Origin: Isoetes taiwanensis
Taxonomy: Eukaryota; Streptophyta; Lycopodiopsida; Isoetales; Isoetaceae
Direction: 5' to 3'
Length of the DNA: 64,000 nt
NCBI GenBank assembly: GCA_021234155.1
Contig: JAJEKV010000049.1
Span: 5,778,691-5,842,690, forward strand
Shown: positions 11,395 to 21,609 of the stretch, piece by piece
Position numbering within the stretch: position 1 is the first letter of the stretch
Layout of the letters: the number at the start of each line of letters is the position of its first letter
Notes under the pieces: model-generated
The model's database searches: none
What the model was told of the DNA's origin: nothing
What the model saw: only the letters and a program-made list of their open reading frames with translations
Program-made: the position numbers and the translations under genes

Positions 11395-11972
11395 TCAATT
11401 CCCTGCACCATAATGGATGTGGGCAGGAATATTAGCATCCTCTACGATCTCCAATTTAGCGGTCACATCGTTTATGTCATCTCCATCAACCTGCAGCCAA
11501 TCATTTGTAGACCGTCTCACAATCTTACCGTTTCCCATTGATCTAAGAACCACACCATCATGAAAATCAATCTGCTCAAATTGGCAATTGTCATCTTCCA
11601 TTGCCTTCTTTTCGTCCTCAATTTCGAGCGCACCCAAAAGTCAGAGTTCAAATTCCAATACTTTCCCACGCTGCAGCTTCTGATCAGAATCAGACCTCGC
11701 TTTTTGGGAACCGGGACGATCTCGTGCCTGGAACGAAGAATATTAGAATCATCGAGATCGAATTTGGGCCACAGAATTCCCTGTTGTTCCTCTCCACGAA
11801 TGAATTCATGCACTGCTAGCCTTGTGATTCCTAATGTGTATGCCAAGGAAAAGTTGCCCTGCACTGTCAGATAATGTGGAGCATTCTCATCTCGATCGCT
11901 TATTGCTGCAAATCGCGGGATCTCTGACCACTCCACTGGCCTCATCCTCGCAGCTTTCCTTCTGTTCCTCAA
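11395..11972 (-). pseudogene. Amaranthin-like (Agglutinin-domain) lectin, one frameshift
   Basis: The frame 11517-11972 gives IPRFAAISDRDENAPHYLTV, then FDLDDSNILRSRHEIV and a block with IRSCSVGKYWNLNSDFW. Near 11642 the match passes to the frame 11395-11637, giving EDDNCQFEQIDFHDGVVLRS, MGNGKIVRRSTNDWLQ and AKLEIVED. This is the order of the roughly 150-residue beta-trefoil of amaranthin-type lectins: IPRFxxL at the start, kFDxDD, IrSc..gkYW, F.p, vxLRn.GN..cKR, and AxLEvEE at the end. Such domains bind N-acetylgalactosamine-containing glycans and often occur in tandem or fused to other modules. Here one domain is visible, with no signal peptide. The single one-base frame change may be a real mutation or a sequencing error. 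Confidence 0.75.
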
Positions 11973-11999
11973 CTATAGATTTACAGAGAATTGCAACAC

Positions 12000-12689
12000 A
12001 TGCTTGCCTACTTATATTTCTAGCTAATCAGAGTGGGTATCTAAATTAAATATCATTATCAATATCAATACATATATAAGTCAGGTACATTTGTTCGCAC
12101 CCCTAATATTTTTGTTCGCACCCCTAATATTTCTGCCCCAGCAAAAAACCTGGGCATGACACGTTCACATGAAAAACTAGCAAAAAGGCACGCCGGTTGC
12201 GGGCCCCGCTCCAATGATGGTGCTGATAATGTGCTTCATTGACCTGTTCAAGAGCGTCATCATCCCAAAGCTGCTGAGGCATCCCAGAGCTGCTGAGGCA
12301 TCAAGGTAATGTCTCAGGTTGTGGCAATATGCCTATAGAAAATAAAGGCGCAGGATATTCAGGACAAGGTGATTGGATACCAAAAGATAATTGAATTGTT
12401 TTTTACGTTTTTTCAAACCATTTGAAAGACTAATCCTATGTTTAAGGAACCAATATTTCCTAGTTTTAGAAGGGCAGGATATGAGGTTGTTGTAGCTGTC
12501 TTTGTCTTTGGTTGTGTTATACTTGCTCTTCACTTGTCCTTGTCCTGTATATTATGAAATATAAGGGGAATGCTTTACAACTGGCTTGATTAACTATTTT
12601 GACAGTGTTAAAGTCCCTCATTGGCTGACCCATCATGCACGCGGTAGATGTTTCTATTCATGAATGAGATTGGCAAATTTTCTTCTTAA
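12000..12689. other. No gene seen
   Basis: This is AT-rich sequence with a 21-bp tandem copy (TTGTTCGCACCCCTAATATT at 12091 and 12112) and a short repeat (AAAGCTGCTGAGGCATC, then AGAGCTGCTGAGGCATC) near 12275-12302. Confidence 0.6.
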
Positions 12690-12699
12690 ACATAAGATT

Positions 12700-13326
12700 G
12701 AACAGAAAGGGTGAAAATTCCACCATTGATGGCAAACAAGCTCCTTCCAGCTAGCACCAAACGCTGATTAGCAACAATTTCTTCCTTGACTGTGTCATTT
12801 AGCTGCAAAAAGAATGAACAACAGATTTCCCGTCTCAGACCCATGGCCACCACATGCAAGCAATTAAACCGCATGGCCACCACATGCAAGCAATTAAACC
12901 GCCGTAATAGAACACAAATGCATCTAGAAGCATATTATACACTATAAGTGAGCTTTAACTCAATTAAATGTATAATAGGAGTTGAAATATTGAAGCGTGT
13001 TGAACACTTTCGTTTGCAATTATTATTACGTTAGTACCTCTACTACATAGAAAAACACAAGCTCAATAGTTTCCAGTCTCAGGCAATGGCCAGACAACTA
13101 AAAGATCATAAATGCACCTATAAGCATGTTACATACTATAAGTGAAGCTTTAGCTTAAATGGATGTGATAGGGGTTAAATAATGGAACATGCCCACAGCT
13201 TTCATTTGCAATCATTACATTAGTACCTTCATACGCGACAAACACCAAGTTGGAAATATTTTGATTTATTTCTTGCATCAGTCGTAATGGTTCTGCTGCT
13301 TGAATGATTCTTTGAGCAACCAAGAT
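12700..13326 (-). pseudogene. UGGT: UDP-glucose:glycoprotein glucosyltransferase fragment (two exons)
   Basis: Exon 13326-13227 reads ILVAQRIIQAAEPLRLMQEI, then NQNISNLV, and ends SRMK before a GTACTA donor, once a small indel is allowed for. After an intron of about 0.4 kb with a TTTTTGCAG acceptor, the next exon reads LNDTVKEEIVANQRLVLAGR and SLFAING. Plant UGGT has the same run across the same kind of junction (SLSRMKLNESIKDEI...NQRM...G+SLLALNGA). The parent enzyme is a large (about 1,600 residues) ER-lumenal folding sensor that reglucosylates misfolded glycoproteins. No other exons are visible: an LRR gene lies on one side and a lectin gene on the other. This is a fragment, not a working gene. 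Confidence 0.8.
12842..13240. repeat. Nested local duplications in the UGGT fragment intron
   Basis: CATGGCCACCACATGCAAGC begins at 12842 and 12872 (30-bp tandem). A looser duplication of about 190 bp pairs 12930-13045 with 13120-13230; both copies contain ACTATAAGTGA, GCTTTA and TTAGTACCT. Confidence 0.8.
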
Positions 13327-13592
13327 CTGCCAAATCAAAGATCACAATAGCATTACAATTGCCTCGTGACTACAATTTTGCTTGCCTGGCTGACGGGACA
13401 TATACAAACAAGAGAGATGTGCAAAAAGCCCATCATGCTTTTTAAATCCAATGTGATTTTCTGTGCTCTATAGCAGCATTCATGTTAATGGCGATAAAAT
13501 GAGAGGGTGATGCAACTAATTTGTTCATTAAGTTGTTCTTCATGCACAAGACCCCTATTTCCATTCCTTTCTCCAGCCTACCCAAATTTTCA

Positions 13593-14149
13593 TGTGTTAC
13601 AAGCCACATCCCCATGTACAATACGAGGAGAGCACTGAGTATGAAGGAATGCCAAGGCTTTAGCCATTTCCTTGGTGGTCTCTCAATAGCCTTTGGTCTG
13701 AAAATATAGCAGCATAGAATATATATAATAGAACTGCAAACACAGAATAGAACTCCAAGGCCCATCGCAATAATTACAATGGCAGTTCTGCTGAGATGAA
13801 CTCCATGATTCCGAGAACAACTTCCCAATGGTCTGCCACATAGATGAGGATTATGTTCAAATGAATTAAAAACAAATTTTTTCCCAAGAGAAGAAGGAAT
13901 AGTGCCTTTCAGCTTGTTATTTGCAACATCAAACAGATTCCCAAGCTCGAAAGAAATGACTCCTGTGATGTTGTTTCTTGAAAGATCAAGCACCTGCAAA
14001 TTAACAAGCTTGGCAAGTGTCACGGGGTATCACTGCCCAAGGAATTTCCTTCCAAGTGTAGCTTATCAAGATGTGTCAACAACCCTAGCTCAGAAGGAAT
14101 AGAACCATCCAGCTGATTGTTTCCAAGGTCTAGGTACATAAGCCTCTTA
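13593..14149 (-). pseudogene. LRR receptor-like kinase pseudogene, 3' part
   Basis: Reading leftward from 14149, the LRR units are KRLMYLDLGNNQLDGSIPSE, LDKLHLEGNSLG and LVNLQVLDLSRNNITGVISF, then NNKLKGTIPSSLGKKF. The usual juxtamembrane block follows (FEHNPHLCGRPLGSC), then a transmembrane helix (IVIIAMGLGVLFCVCSSIIY) and a short cytoplasmic stretch. In another frame the sequence jumps directly to kinase subdomain VI, KEMAKALAFLHTQCSPRIVH then GDVACNT (13593-13684). The N-lobe is therefore deleted and the C-lobe is cut off after the catalytic-loop HGD. The gene continues upstream beyond the 26-kb insertion, at 40498-42960. Confidence 0.85.
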
Positions 14150-14173
14150 CACAAGGCCCCCAAAAATGAATTG
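14150..14173 (+). repeat. Left terminal inverted repeat
   Basis: The first 17 bp match the right end perfectly. The next seven (TGAATTG) match with two mismatches. The LTR retrotransposon inserted immediately after, at the AATTG. Confidence 0.9.
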
Positions 14174-16707
14174 TGTGACGAGCCTGCCGAGTTGACCCTC
14201 CGGGCAACTCGGGATCTTGTCTGACTTACAACTAGATTTATGCACAGGTGAATTTAGGTGAAGAATCGAATCTTCCTTTGAAAATTAAATCCACAGTTTA
14301 GGCTCAACAAACAACCCTGGTTCATGCATTCAACATATTCACAAGCTTAATATATTCCAAGTTCTAACTGGACAAATCAATAGCGTAAATATTTACAACG
14401 TGCTATCAATATCCATGTACAACAACACTGAGCAAATCAACAGAAACTGCTAGCTCTAGAATTCAAGCACGATTCCCGGCCACATTGCCACCATCAACTT
14501 GGCCGCCACCTTGCGGGTTCACTGCACATGCACTCACTGGGGTTAGTCCTCGTGACTAAGTGGGGATCCCATAGCTGCTGCTGCATACATGGAAACACTC
14601 GGCATCTTGGATAACAAGAACATAGGCAATTCAAACACAAGATTCTATGGTGCAGTGCTAGACAATGACAAGGAAAGAAACATCATAAGCATCGGGAGCA
14701 AAAACACAAAGTCAGAGTACCAAAAGAACATAACAAAGCTCCGGGACAATGGGAAGCTCAGCCAGCCTACATGCAGGCCCTGTTAGCAGAGAAATGCCCG
14801 GCCAGCTCACATTCCGAGCCCCGTTGGCGGAGTTGGTGGGGTGAACCTCGTATGCGCATACCCTTCCCAGCCCACGTCTGGCGCTGGAGGACCTCTTACC
14901 ATGGAGTTCACAAGAGTTGACGTACAACCTCACCGGGAAGCTACGCCCGTGAGGAGGCCACGCCCGGTGTCACAGAGCATAGATACAAAGAGCACAGATG
15001 ACATGAGAATGCCGGAGCTACCCAGGCCACCGAACCTGGAAGTCCGACCCCGGAGGTTCCAAGTACATAACATAATATCACAAGAACAACAGTGGAACAA
15101 TGCAAAAACCATAACATGTGTGTTCATTAGAGAATTTACTATAAATGTGCCTAGGTCATACTCTTAGCCTTCGTCGAGGTTGCCCATACAACCTAACTAT
15201 GCCGAAGTAGCTGGATCGATGATGAAAACCATAATGACAACTCAAATGTTGATGTAGCGTGCTCAACCCCCCTGTAAGGCCGATGCAGGACTCGCTTCAC
15301 CATATTATTTACTTAAGTTCCCTTAGGTATGGTTTCAAGGTTTTAATATTTAAAATTCCACTTCATAGCTAATGAATTAATTGCGCATTCAAACTGGCGC
15401 CTCCAACTTACGCTTTTCCTGCTTAAAAATCCATGGGGTCCCCTGACCGCAACTGCCTGGAACTTCCGTCAAGCAGCTCCCAGGCAAGCCCCATCTCCAG
15501 GAGCAAGCCCGTATAATTATCTTAGATACCTTTGATTTACTAGATTTAATTTACATAATATCTTAGTTAAATGCAACCATTAATAGAATTTCTTACAATT
15601 TGTTATTATTCCGTCGTTGCCTTCATGCTGGAACTTCCTCTATTGGTTACTTCTTCCTTAAACCAGGGTGCATCACAATCCCATCTATGGTTACCTAGCT
15701 TTCTAATTTCTTTTAGCTTGCTAGCAATTGTGCTCAAAGCAACAAATTGGCAATTCTAAATATAAACAACAAATAAGAACCAAAACCCAATAGAATGACA
15801 GGAAGCAGAAAAAACAGCAAATAAGCAAACCAAGATAGACATGTTCGGCCTCTGTGGCCTCTGTGGCTCTGGTTTTGGCATCGATTCACCATCTAGCTAT
15901 GACCCACAACCAAATCGATCTGCTCCAGGCCCAAATCGACCTGATTTAGCTGATTTTGAAGCGTTTTTGGGGCAGTTGGGTCGCTGGAGGATCTCTTCAA
16001 ACACTGCAGAACAGCCATAACGACCCTTGATTCATACCAACCAGCCCTGTAACTTCAATTTCGGCCCCTTTGGATGCTATTGCAGCCCATTTTCCGGAGT
16101 CTCGGAGTTGGATTGTTGCTACCTCAAAGCTGAACCGGTTTTTAAACTCCTGCTAGAAGACTTAATTCCTTCAAATTTGCCTCCGCCCTCTCAGATCTGA
16201 TTGCTAAGAAGCAATTTCGGTGCCTCCTGAGTTGCTTACAGATGACCCATATGCATTAATTCAGCTCCTTCATAAGATCATGTACCATCTTATTAACAAG
16301 GCCTTAACAAGCTATCTCTGAATCCGGTGTTCACAGCAGTTTATAAGCACCCAATCCTTATCCCAAAGCATGAACACTTTTTCTCTTAACAACAACCATA
16401 TGATCCATAAAATCAGCATAAAACCCCACCTGGAAAGGAAGATTTGATGCCGTCTACGCAAGCTCTTGCCTCCAGATAGCCTCCTCCGGCTGCTCTGCAA
16501 CTCAAATCCCTTCTTGGAGCTCCTCTCTTGCAAAAGAAACCTCACGTACCACCAACAAAAGCCCTCTTCTACAATTTTTCCCTTTTTATAGTTTTGCTTA
16601 TGTGGCTTTGCTTATGTGGATATATGCCATGCATATATCCCAATCTATTAGATATATGCTTTATGTGCAGTACCAATGCTGGAGTCTTAGGGCCTAGGAC
16701 CGTTACA
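14174..16707 (-). repeat. LTR copy (3' LTR by element orientation)
   Basis: This copy is about 2,534 bp and is followed directly by ATCTCCCCTTC of the interior. ORFs inside it (for example 15571-15759 and 16312-16545) occur identically in both LTRs and have no protein-family signal; they are not genes. Confidence 0.9.
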
Positions 16708-16809
16708 ATCTCCCCTTCTAAAATTCAACCCATGTCCTCATGGGTCGATCCTAGGAGCTGTCATGCTTATTGACAATTTGCACTAGCAATCTAAAGCAAG
16801 ATACACAGA

Positions 16810-18154
16810 CTGCTACAACAATGAAACAAAAGCAAAACCATCCTGAACCTTACCTGGAATCTGCACTACAGAAGCTCCTTGAGCTCCATCACGTGGAGCT
16901 TCGGCGGCGTACACAACCATTTGATGTTGCGGAAGATCCATCACTGCGGCAGCTCTAGCTTCACCACTCGGCTGCCTTCGCTCAATGATTCTATCGTCTG
17001 TACCCCATCTTTTCTCAGGCTGGCGCTCCCTTTGATTCGAGCGAGGTTCTCCACGGCCTCTGCCTCTACCAGCATTTGGATATCGATTGGATCGTTCTGG
17101 TCCCATGGCACTTCTATCTAGCTGTTGTGAATCCATGGGCATTGAGGAGCTACGTCCCTCAATACTGCCAAATATTGGGCAATTGTTTCTTGTGTGGCCT
17201 GTTGCCCTACAACGAAAACAACGCCCCTCTTCAAAGCACCGCTTTCCTCGTCGATTGAGCCGTGGGGTAACTTACTACCCTCAATCGGCTACTACTTGCC
17301 CGGTTTCTCATATTGTTGCTCAAACCTCCACAGATTGGTTAGCAGATGGCTCCCCTCTAAATGATCGTCTTCGGCCATACGAGCTCTCAACTGGCCAAGA
17401 GGAAGGTGCCTGTCTCTTCCTTTGGGTTTCTAACGCAGCTTTCTCTGCCAAATCTGTTTCTCGGCTTTTGGCAATCCGAACAACCTCCTCAAGGTCCTTA
17501 TAAGCAACTCCTGACATCGTACTCTTGATATCCACATGAAGGCCCTTCACAAATCTAGAACACGCGGCTTGACTTTATCCATATAACAGACAATGAGGTC
17601 GCAACCTTCTAAACCTCTCATTATAATCACGCATCAGTGCCCGTCAGACACAATCGAAGAACTCGTTCATCTTCTCAACCTTGTACCCTGGAGGTGTGAA
17701 ATGACCCTCAAAAGCGGTCTTAAAATCAGCCCATGTAGCCTGGCACTGAGTCTTCCCCAGATCAATCAGGCATGTCTCCCACCAAACTCTTGCAAAGCCT
17801 CCTAACATTGCTTGAGCAAGCAAAGCCTTCACAGAATCCTGTGCTTTGATCAAATCAAAATAAAATTCTACCCCACCTGAGCCGGGCATCGGCATCATCC
17901 CCCTGTTGTGTTCTCACCAGAACACTTCTCTTTGGTGTCCTTTAACACCTTATCAATGGCTTTCTCGGCCTCACTCTTCTCACAAGCGATGCACTTTCTG
18001 GCCGCAAGGCTTGCTGAATAGCTTGCGGGATACTAGTTACATCCGAGCTCCATCGGCCCGTCTCCCCTGCACTACTAGCACCACCAAAGATCCATGATCT
18101 CTTACTAGTGCGCACATAGACAATGGAAACATTAACAACCCACTTCAAGAGCAT
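16810..18154 (-). pseudogene. Retrotransposon gag with zinc knuckle
   Basis: Minus-strand frames give a Retrotrans_gag core, KALLAQAMLGGFARVWWETC then TWADFKTAFEGHFTPPGYKV and EKMNEFF (17644-17898). Next comes YKDLEEVVRIAKSRETDLAE (17320-17550) and a CCHC knuckle CFRCRATGHTRNNC (about 17175-17225, spacing C-x2-C-x4-H-x4-C), then an RGRGRGEP tail (16813-17142). The order is that of Ty3/gypsy-like Gag, which binds and packages element RNA. Several frame changes split it. It is the only protein signal between the LTRs. Confidence 0.8.
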
Positions 18155-18188
18155 GAACCATTCTCAAACTCCCACTAAGATCCAACAT

Positions 18189-18199
18189 GCTCGATACCA
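18189..18199 (-). other. Primer-binding site, initiator tRNA-Met type
   Basis: On the minus strand, just after the LTR, the sequence is TGGTATCGAGC. The common plant primer-binding site is TGGTATCAGAGC, complementary to the 3' end of initiator tRNA-Met. The one missing base falls in a CAG, the trinucleotide at which this tract shows suspected errors. Confidence 0.65.
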
Positions 18200-18203
18200 C
18201 CAA

Positions 18204-20725
18204 TTTAGCGAGCTGCCGAAGTTGACCCTCCGGGCAACTTCGGGATCTTGTCTCGACTTACAACTAGATTTATGCACAGTGAATTTAGGTGAAGAATCAA
18301 ATCTTCCTTTGAAAATTAAATCCACAGTTTTAGGCTCAACAAACAACCCCGGTTCATGCATTCAACATATTCACAAGCTTAATATATTCCAAGTTCTAAC
18401 CGACAAATCAATAGCGTAAATATTTACAACGTGCTATCAATATCCATGTACAACAACACCGAAAGCAAATCAACGTAAACCGCTAGCTCTAGAATTCAAG
18501 CACGATTCCCTACCACATTGCCACCATCAACTTGGCCGCCACCTTTATGTTCACCGCACATGCACTCACCGGGTTAGTCCTCGTGACTAAGTGGGGATCC
18601 CATAGTCTCTTCGCCGCATACATGGAAACACTCTAAGCATCTTGGATAACAAGAACATAGGCAATTCAAACACAAGATTCTATGGTGCGGTGCTAGACAA
18701 TGACAAGGAAAGAAACATCATAAGCATCGGAGCAAAAACACAAAGTCGAAAGTACCAAAAGAACATAACAAAGCTCCGGGACAATGGGAAGCTCAAATGA
18801 CCTACATGCAGTACCTTAGCGAGAGAAATGCCCGCCACCACATTCCGAGCCCGCTATGAGTTGGTGGGTGAACCTGGTGGGGATAACCTTCCCATACCCT
18901 TCCCCGCCCGTCGAGGACCTCTTACCATGGAGTCACAAGAGTTGACGCACAACCTCACCGGAAGCTACGCGAGAGGAGGCCACGCCCGGTCACCGAGCAT
19001 AGATACAAAGAACACGATGACATGAGAATGCCTAACTACCCGGGCCACCGAACCCGAAGTCCGACCCCTGAGGTTCCAAGTACATAACATAATATCACAA
19101 GAACAACAAAGGGAACAATGCAAAACCATAACATGTGTGTTCATTAGAGAATTTACTATAAATGTGCCTAGGTCATACTCTTAGCCCCCTTGTCGAGGTT
19201 GCCCATACAACCTAACTATGCCGGCGAAGTAGATCGATGATGAAAACCATAATGACAACTCAAATGTTGATGTAGCGTGCTCAACCCCCCCTGTAAGGCC
19301 GATGCAGGACTCGCTTCACCATATTATTTACTTAAGTTCCCTTAGGTATGGTTTCAAGGTTTTAATATTTAAAATTCCACTTCATAGCTAATGAATTAAT
19401 TGCGCATTCAAACTGGCGCCTCCAACTTACGCTTTTCCTGCTTAAAAATCCATGGGGTCCCCTGACCGCAACTGCCTGGAACTTCCGTCAAGCAGCTCCC
19501 AGGCAAGCCCCATCTCCAGGAGCAAGCCCGTATAATTATCTTAGATACCTTTGATTTACTAGATTTAATTTACATAATATCTTAGTTAAATGCAACCATT
19601 AATAGAATTTCTTACAATTTGTTATTATTCCGTCGTTGCCTTCATGCTGGAACTTCCTCTATTGGTTACTTCTTCCTTAAACCAGGGTGCATCACAATCC
19701 CATCTATGGTTACCTAGCTTTCTAATTTCTTTTAGCTTGCTAGCAATTGTGCTCAAAGCAACAAATTGGCAATTCTAAATATAAACAACAAATAAGAACC
19801 AAAACCCAATAGAATGACAGGAAGCAGAAAAAACAGCAAATAAGCAAACCAAGATAGACATGTTCGGCCTCTGTGGCCTCTGTGGCTCTGGTTTTGGCAT
19901 CGATTCACCATCTAGCTATGACCCACAACCAAATCGATCTGCTCCAGGCCCAAATCGACCTGATTTAGCTGATTTTGAAGCGTTTTGGGGCAGTTGGGTC
20001 GCTGGAGGATCTCTTCAAACACTGCAGAACAGCCATAACGACCCTTGATTCATACCAACCAGCCCTGTAACTTCAATTTCGGCCCCTTTGGATGCTATTG
20101 CAGCCCATTTTCCGGAGTCTCGGAGTTGGATTGTTGCTACCTCAAAGCTGAACCGGTTTTTAAACTCCTGCTAGAAGACTTAATTCCTTCAAATTTGCCT
20201 CCGCCCTCTCAGATCTGATTGCTAAGAAGCAATTTCGGTGCCTCCTGAGTTGCTTACAGATGACCCATATGCATTAATTCAGCTCCTTCATAAGATCATG
20301 TACCATCTTATTAACAAGGCCTTAACAAGCTATCTCTGAATCCGGTGTTCACAGCAGTTTATAAGCACCCAATCCTTATCCCAAAGCATGAACACTTTTT
20401 CTCTTAACAACAACCATATGATCCATAAAATCAGCATAAAACCCCACCTGGAAAGGAAGATTTGATGCCGTCTACGCAAGCTCTTGCCTCCAGATAGCCT
20501 CCTCCGGCTGCTCTGCAACTCAAATCCCTTCTTGGAGCTCCTCTCTTGCAAAAGAAACCTCACGTACCACCAACAAAAGCCCTCTTCTACAATTTTTCCC
20601 TTTTTATAGTTTTGCTTATGTGGCTTTGCTTATGTGGATATATGCCATGCATATATCCCAATCTATTAGATATATGCTTTATGTGCAGTACCAATGCTGG
20701 AGTCTTAGGGCCTAGGACCGTTACA
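18204..20725 (-). repeat. LTR copy (5' LTR by element orientation)
   Basis: This is the second LTR, about 2,522 bp. From about 18204 to 19225 it differs from the first LTR at many sites, mostly CTG or CAG trinucleotides. From there to 20725 it is nearly identical. Confidence 0.9.
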
Positions 20726-20730
20726 AATTG

Positions 20731-21030
20731 CTATATAAAAACAATACTAGATCATCCGAAAACCATGATAGATGCGGTTTTTCATACAACAATTTTTTCG
20801 ATAGAAGAAAACCACACTCTATAGTGGTTTGTCAAAACCTATAATGGCTTACAACATGGTTATTATTGCTAGTTCTTATGTTACAATGGTTTCTATTAAA
20901 CTGGTTATGCTTAATGAGATGGTTTCAATACAAGCCTTGTGTACCATAGTGGTTTATTAAAACTATTATTGGTTAATTAAAAATAGTAATGGTTTGTTAA
21001 AACCCCTACATGAATAATGACATGATTTAA
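20731..21030. repeat. Subterminal repeats, left side of the TIR element
   Basis: Short motifs of the type ATGGTTTnTTAAAAC recur many times, for example ATAGTGGTTTGTCAAAACC, ATAGTGGTTTATTAAAAC and GTAATGGTTTGTTAAAACC. Dense subterminal repeats are usual in CACTA-type elements, where they bind an element-encoded protein. Before the LTR element inserted, this block lay directly beside the left TIR. Confidence 0.6.
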
Positions 21031-21304
21031 AGATTAGTTTACTATGTTTGAGAACCATGGATGATTACAATATGCATATCTTTTCTTGTGTTCATCTAAT
21101 AGTTCATGTACAAAGTCGAGCATTAGTTTATGCCATAATGGTCTAGATGAGATGACGAACATTGCCACTTTGTCAAAATCATTGCACCTTATATGATGAG
21201 CCAACATTGATCCTCACTTTCGATCCTTTGGCTTATCCGATGGGCTTTTGAACATGTGCCTTCTATGCTCGTCTTCCCAAACACCATCATGCATTTTGTA
21301 TTTT

Positions 21305-21332
21305 TACGCGCGTGTGCGTGCGCGCGTGCATC
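21305..21332. other. Alternating CG/TG tract
   Basis: ACGCGCGTGTGCGTGCGCGC followed by GTGCAT is strictly alternating purine-pyrimidine, in an otherwise AT-rich area. Such tracts can adopt Z-DNA; no function is implied here. Confidence 0.5.
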
Positions 21333-21609
21333 TATATGCAATGCAACTTCTTATGTTAATGAGTTTTTCTTTGTTGGCAACTAAACTGCATTATTTAATC
21401 GGATTCATTGATATAATTATTTGTCTCTCTATTTACCAATTTCATGGCAATTACTCATGAGAAGATGGTACCAAGCCAGGCCCCATTTCGGAACATTTTA
21501 TTGTGTTCTGTGCTTAAAGATGTTTTCAATCATTGCATTTGGAACACATGCAAGCAAGCTACCAATTGCCCTTATTTCAGTGTATCTTATTTGTTGGAAG
21601 TAGTGCTTA

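Larger units (their letters stand above)
14174..20725 (-). mobile_element. Gag-only LTR retrotransposon (non-autonomous)
   Basis: The element begins TGTGACGAGCC and ends GGACCGTTACA (TG...CA). It is flanked by AATTG at 14169-14173 and 20726-20730. It has two long direct LTRs (about 2.5 kb each) around an interior of only about 1.5 kb, which holds a minus-strand gag and no protease, reverse transcriptase or integrase. The primer-binding site on the minus strand confirms the orientation. The LTR halves 15210-16707 and 19225-20725 are almost identical apart from homopolymer-length changes, so the insertion is recent and later than the host TIR element. The layout resembles LARD-type elements. 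Confidence 0.9.

Noticed and set aside
11560-12049. Plus-strand frames over the lectin
   Set aside because: They are antisense to the Agglutinin-domain frame and have no recognised motif.
14589-16773. Open frames inside the LTRs (also 18828-20824)
   Set aside because: They recur at matching positions in both LTRs, have no family signal and change freely between copies; they are repeat artefacts.
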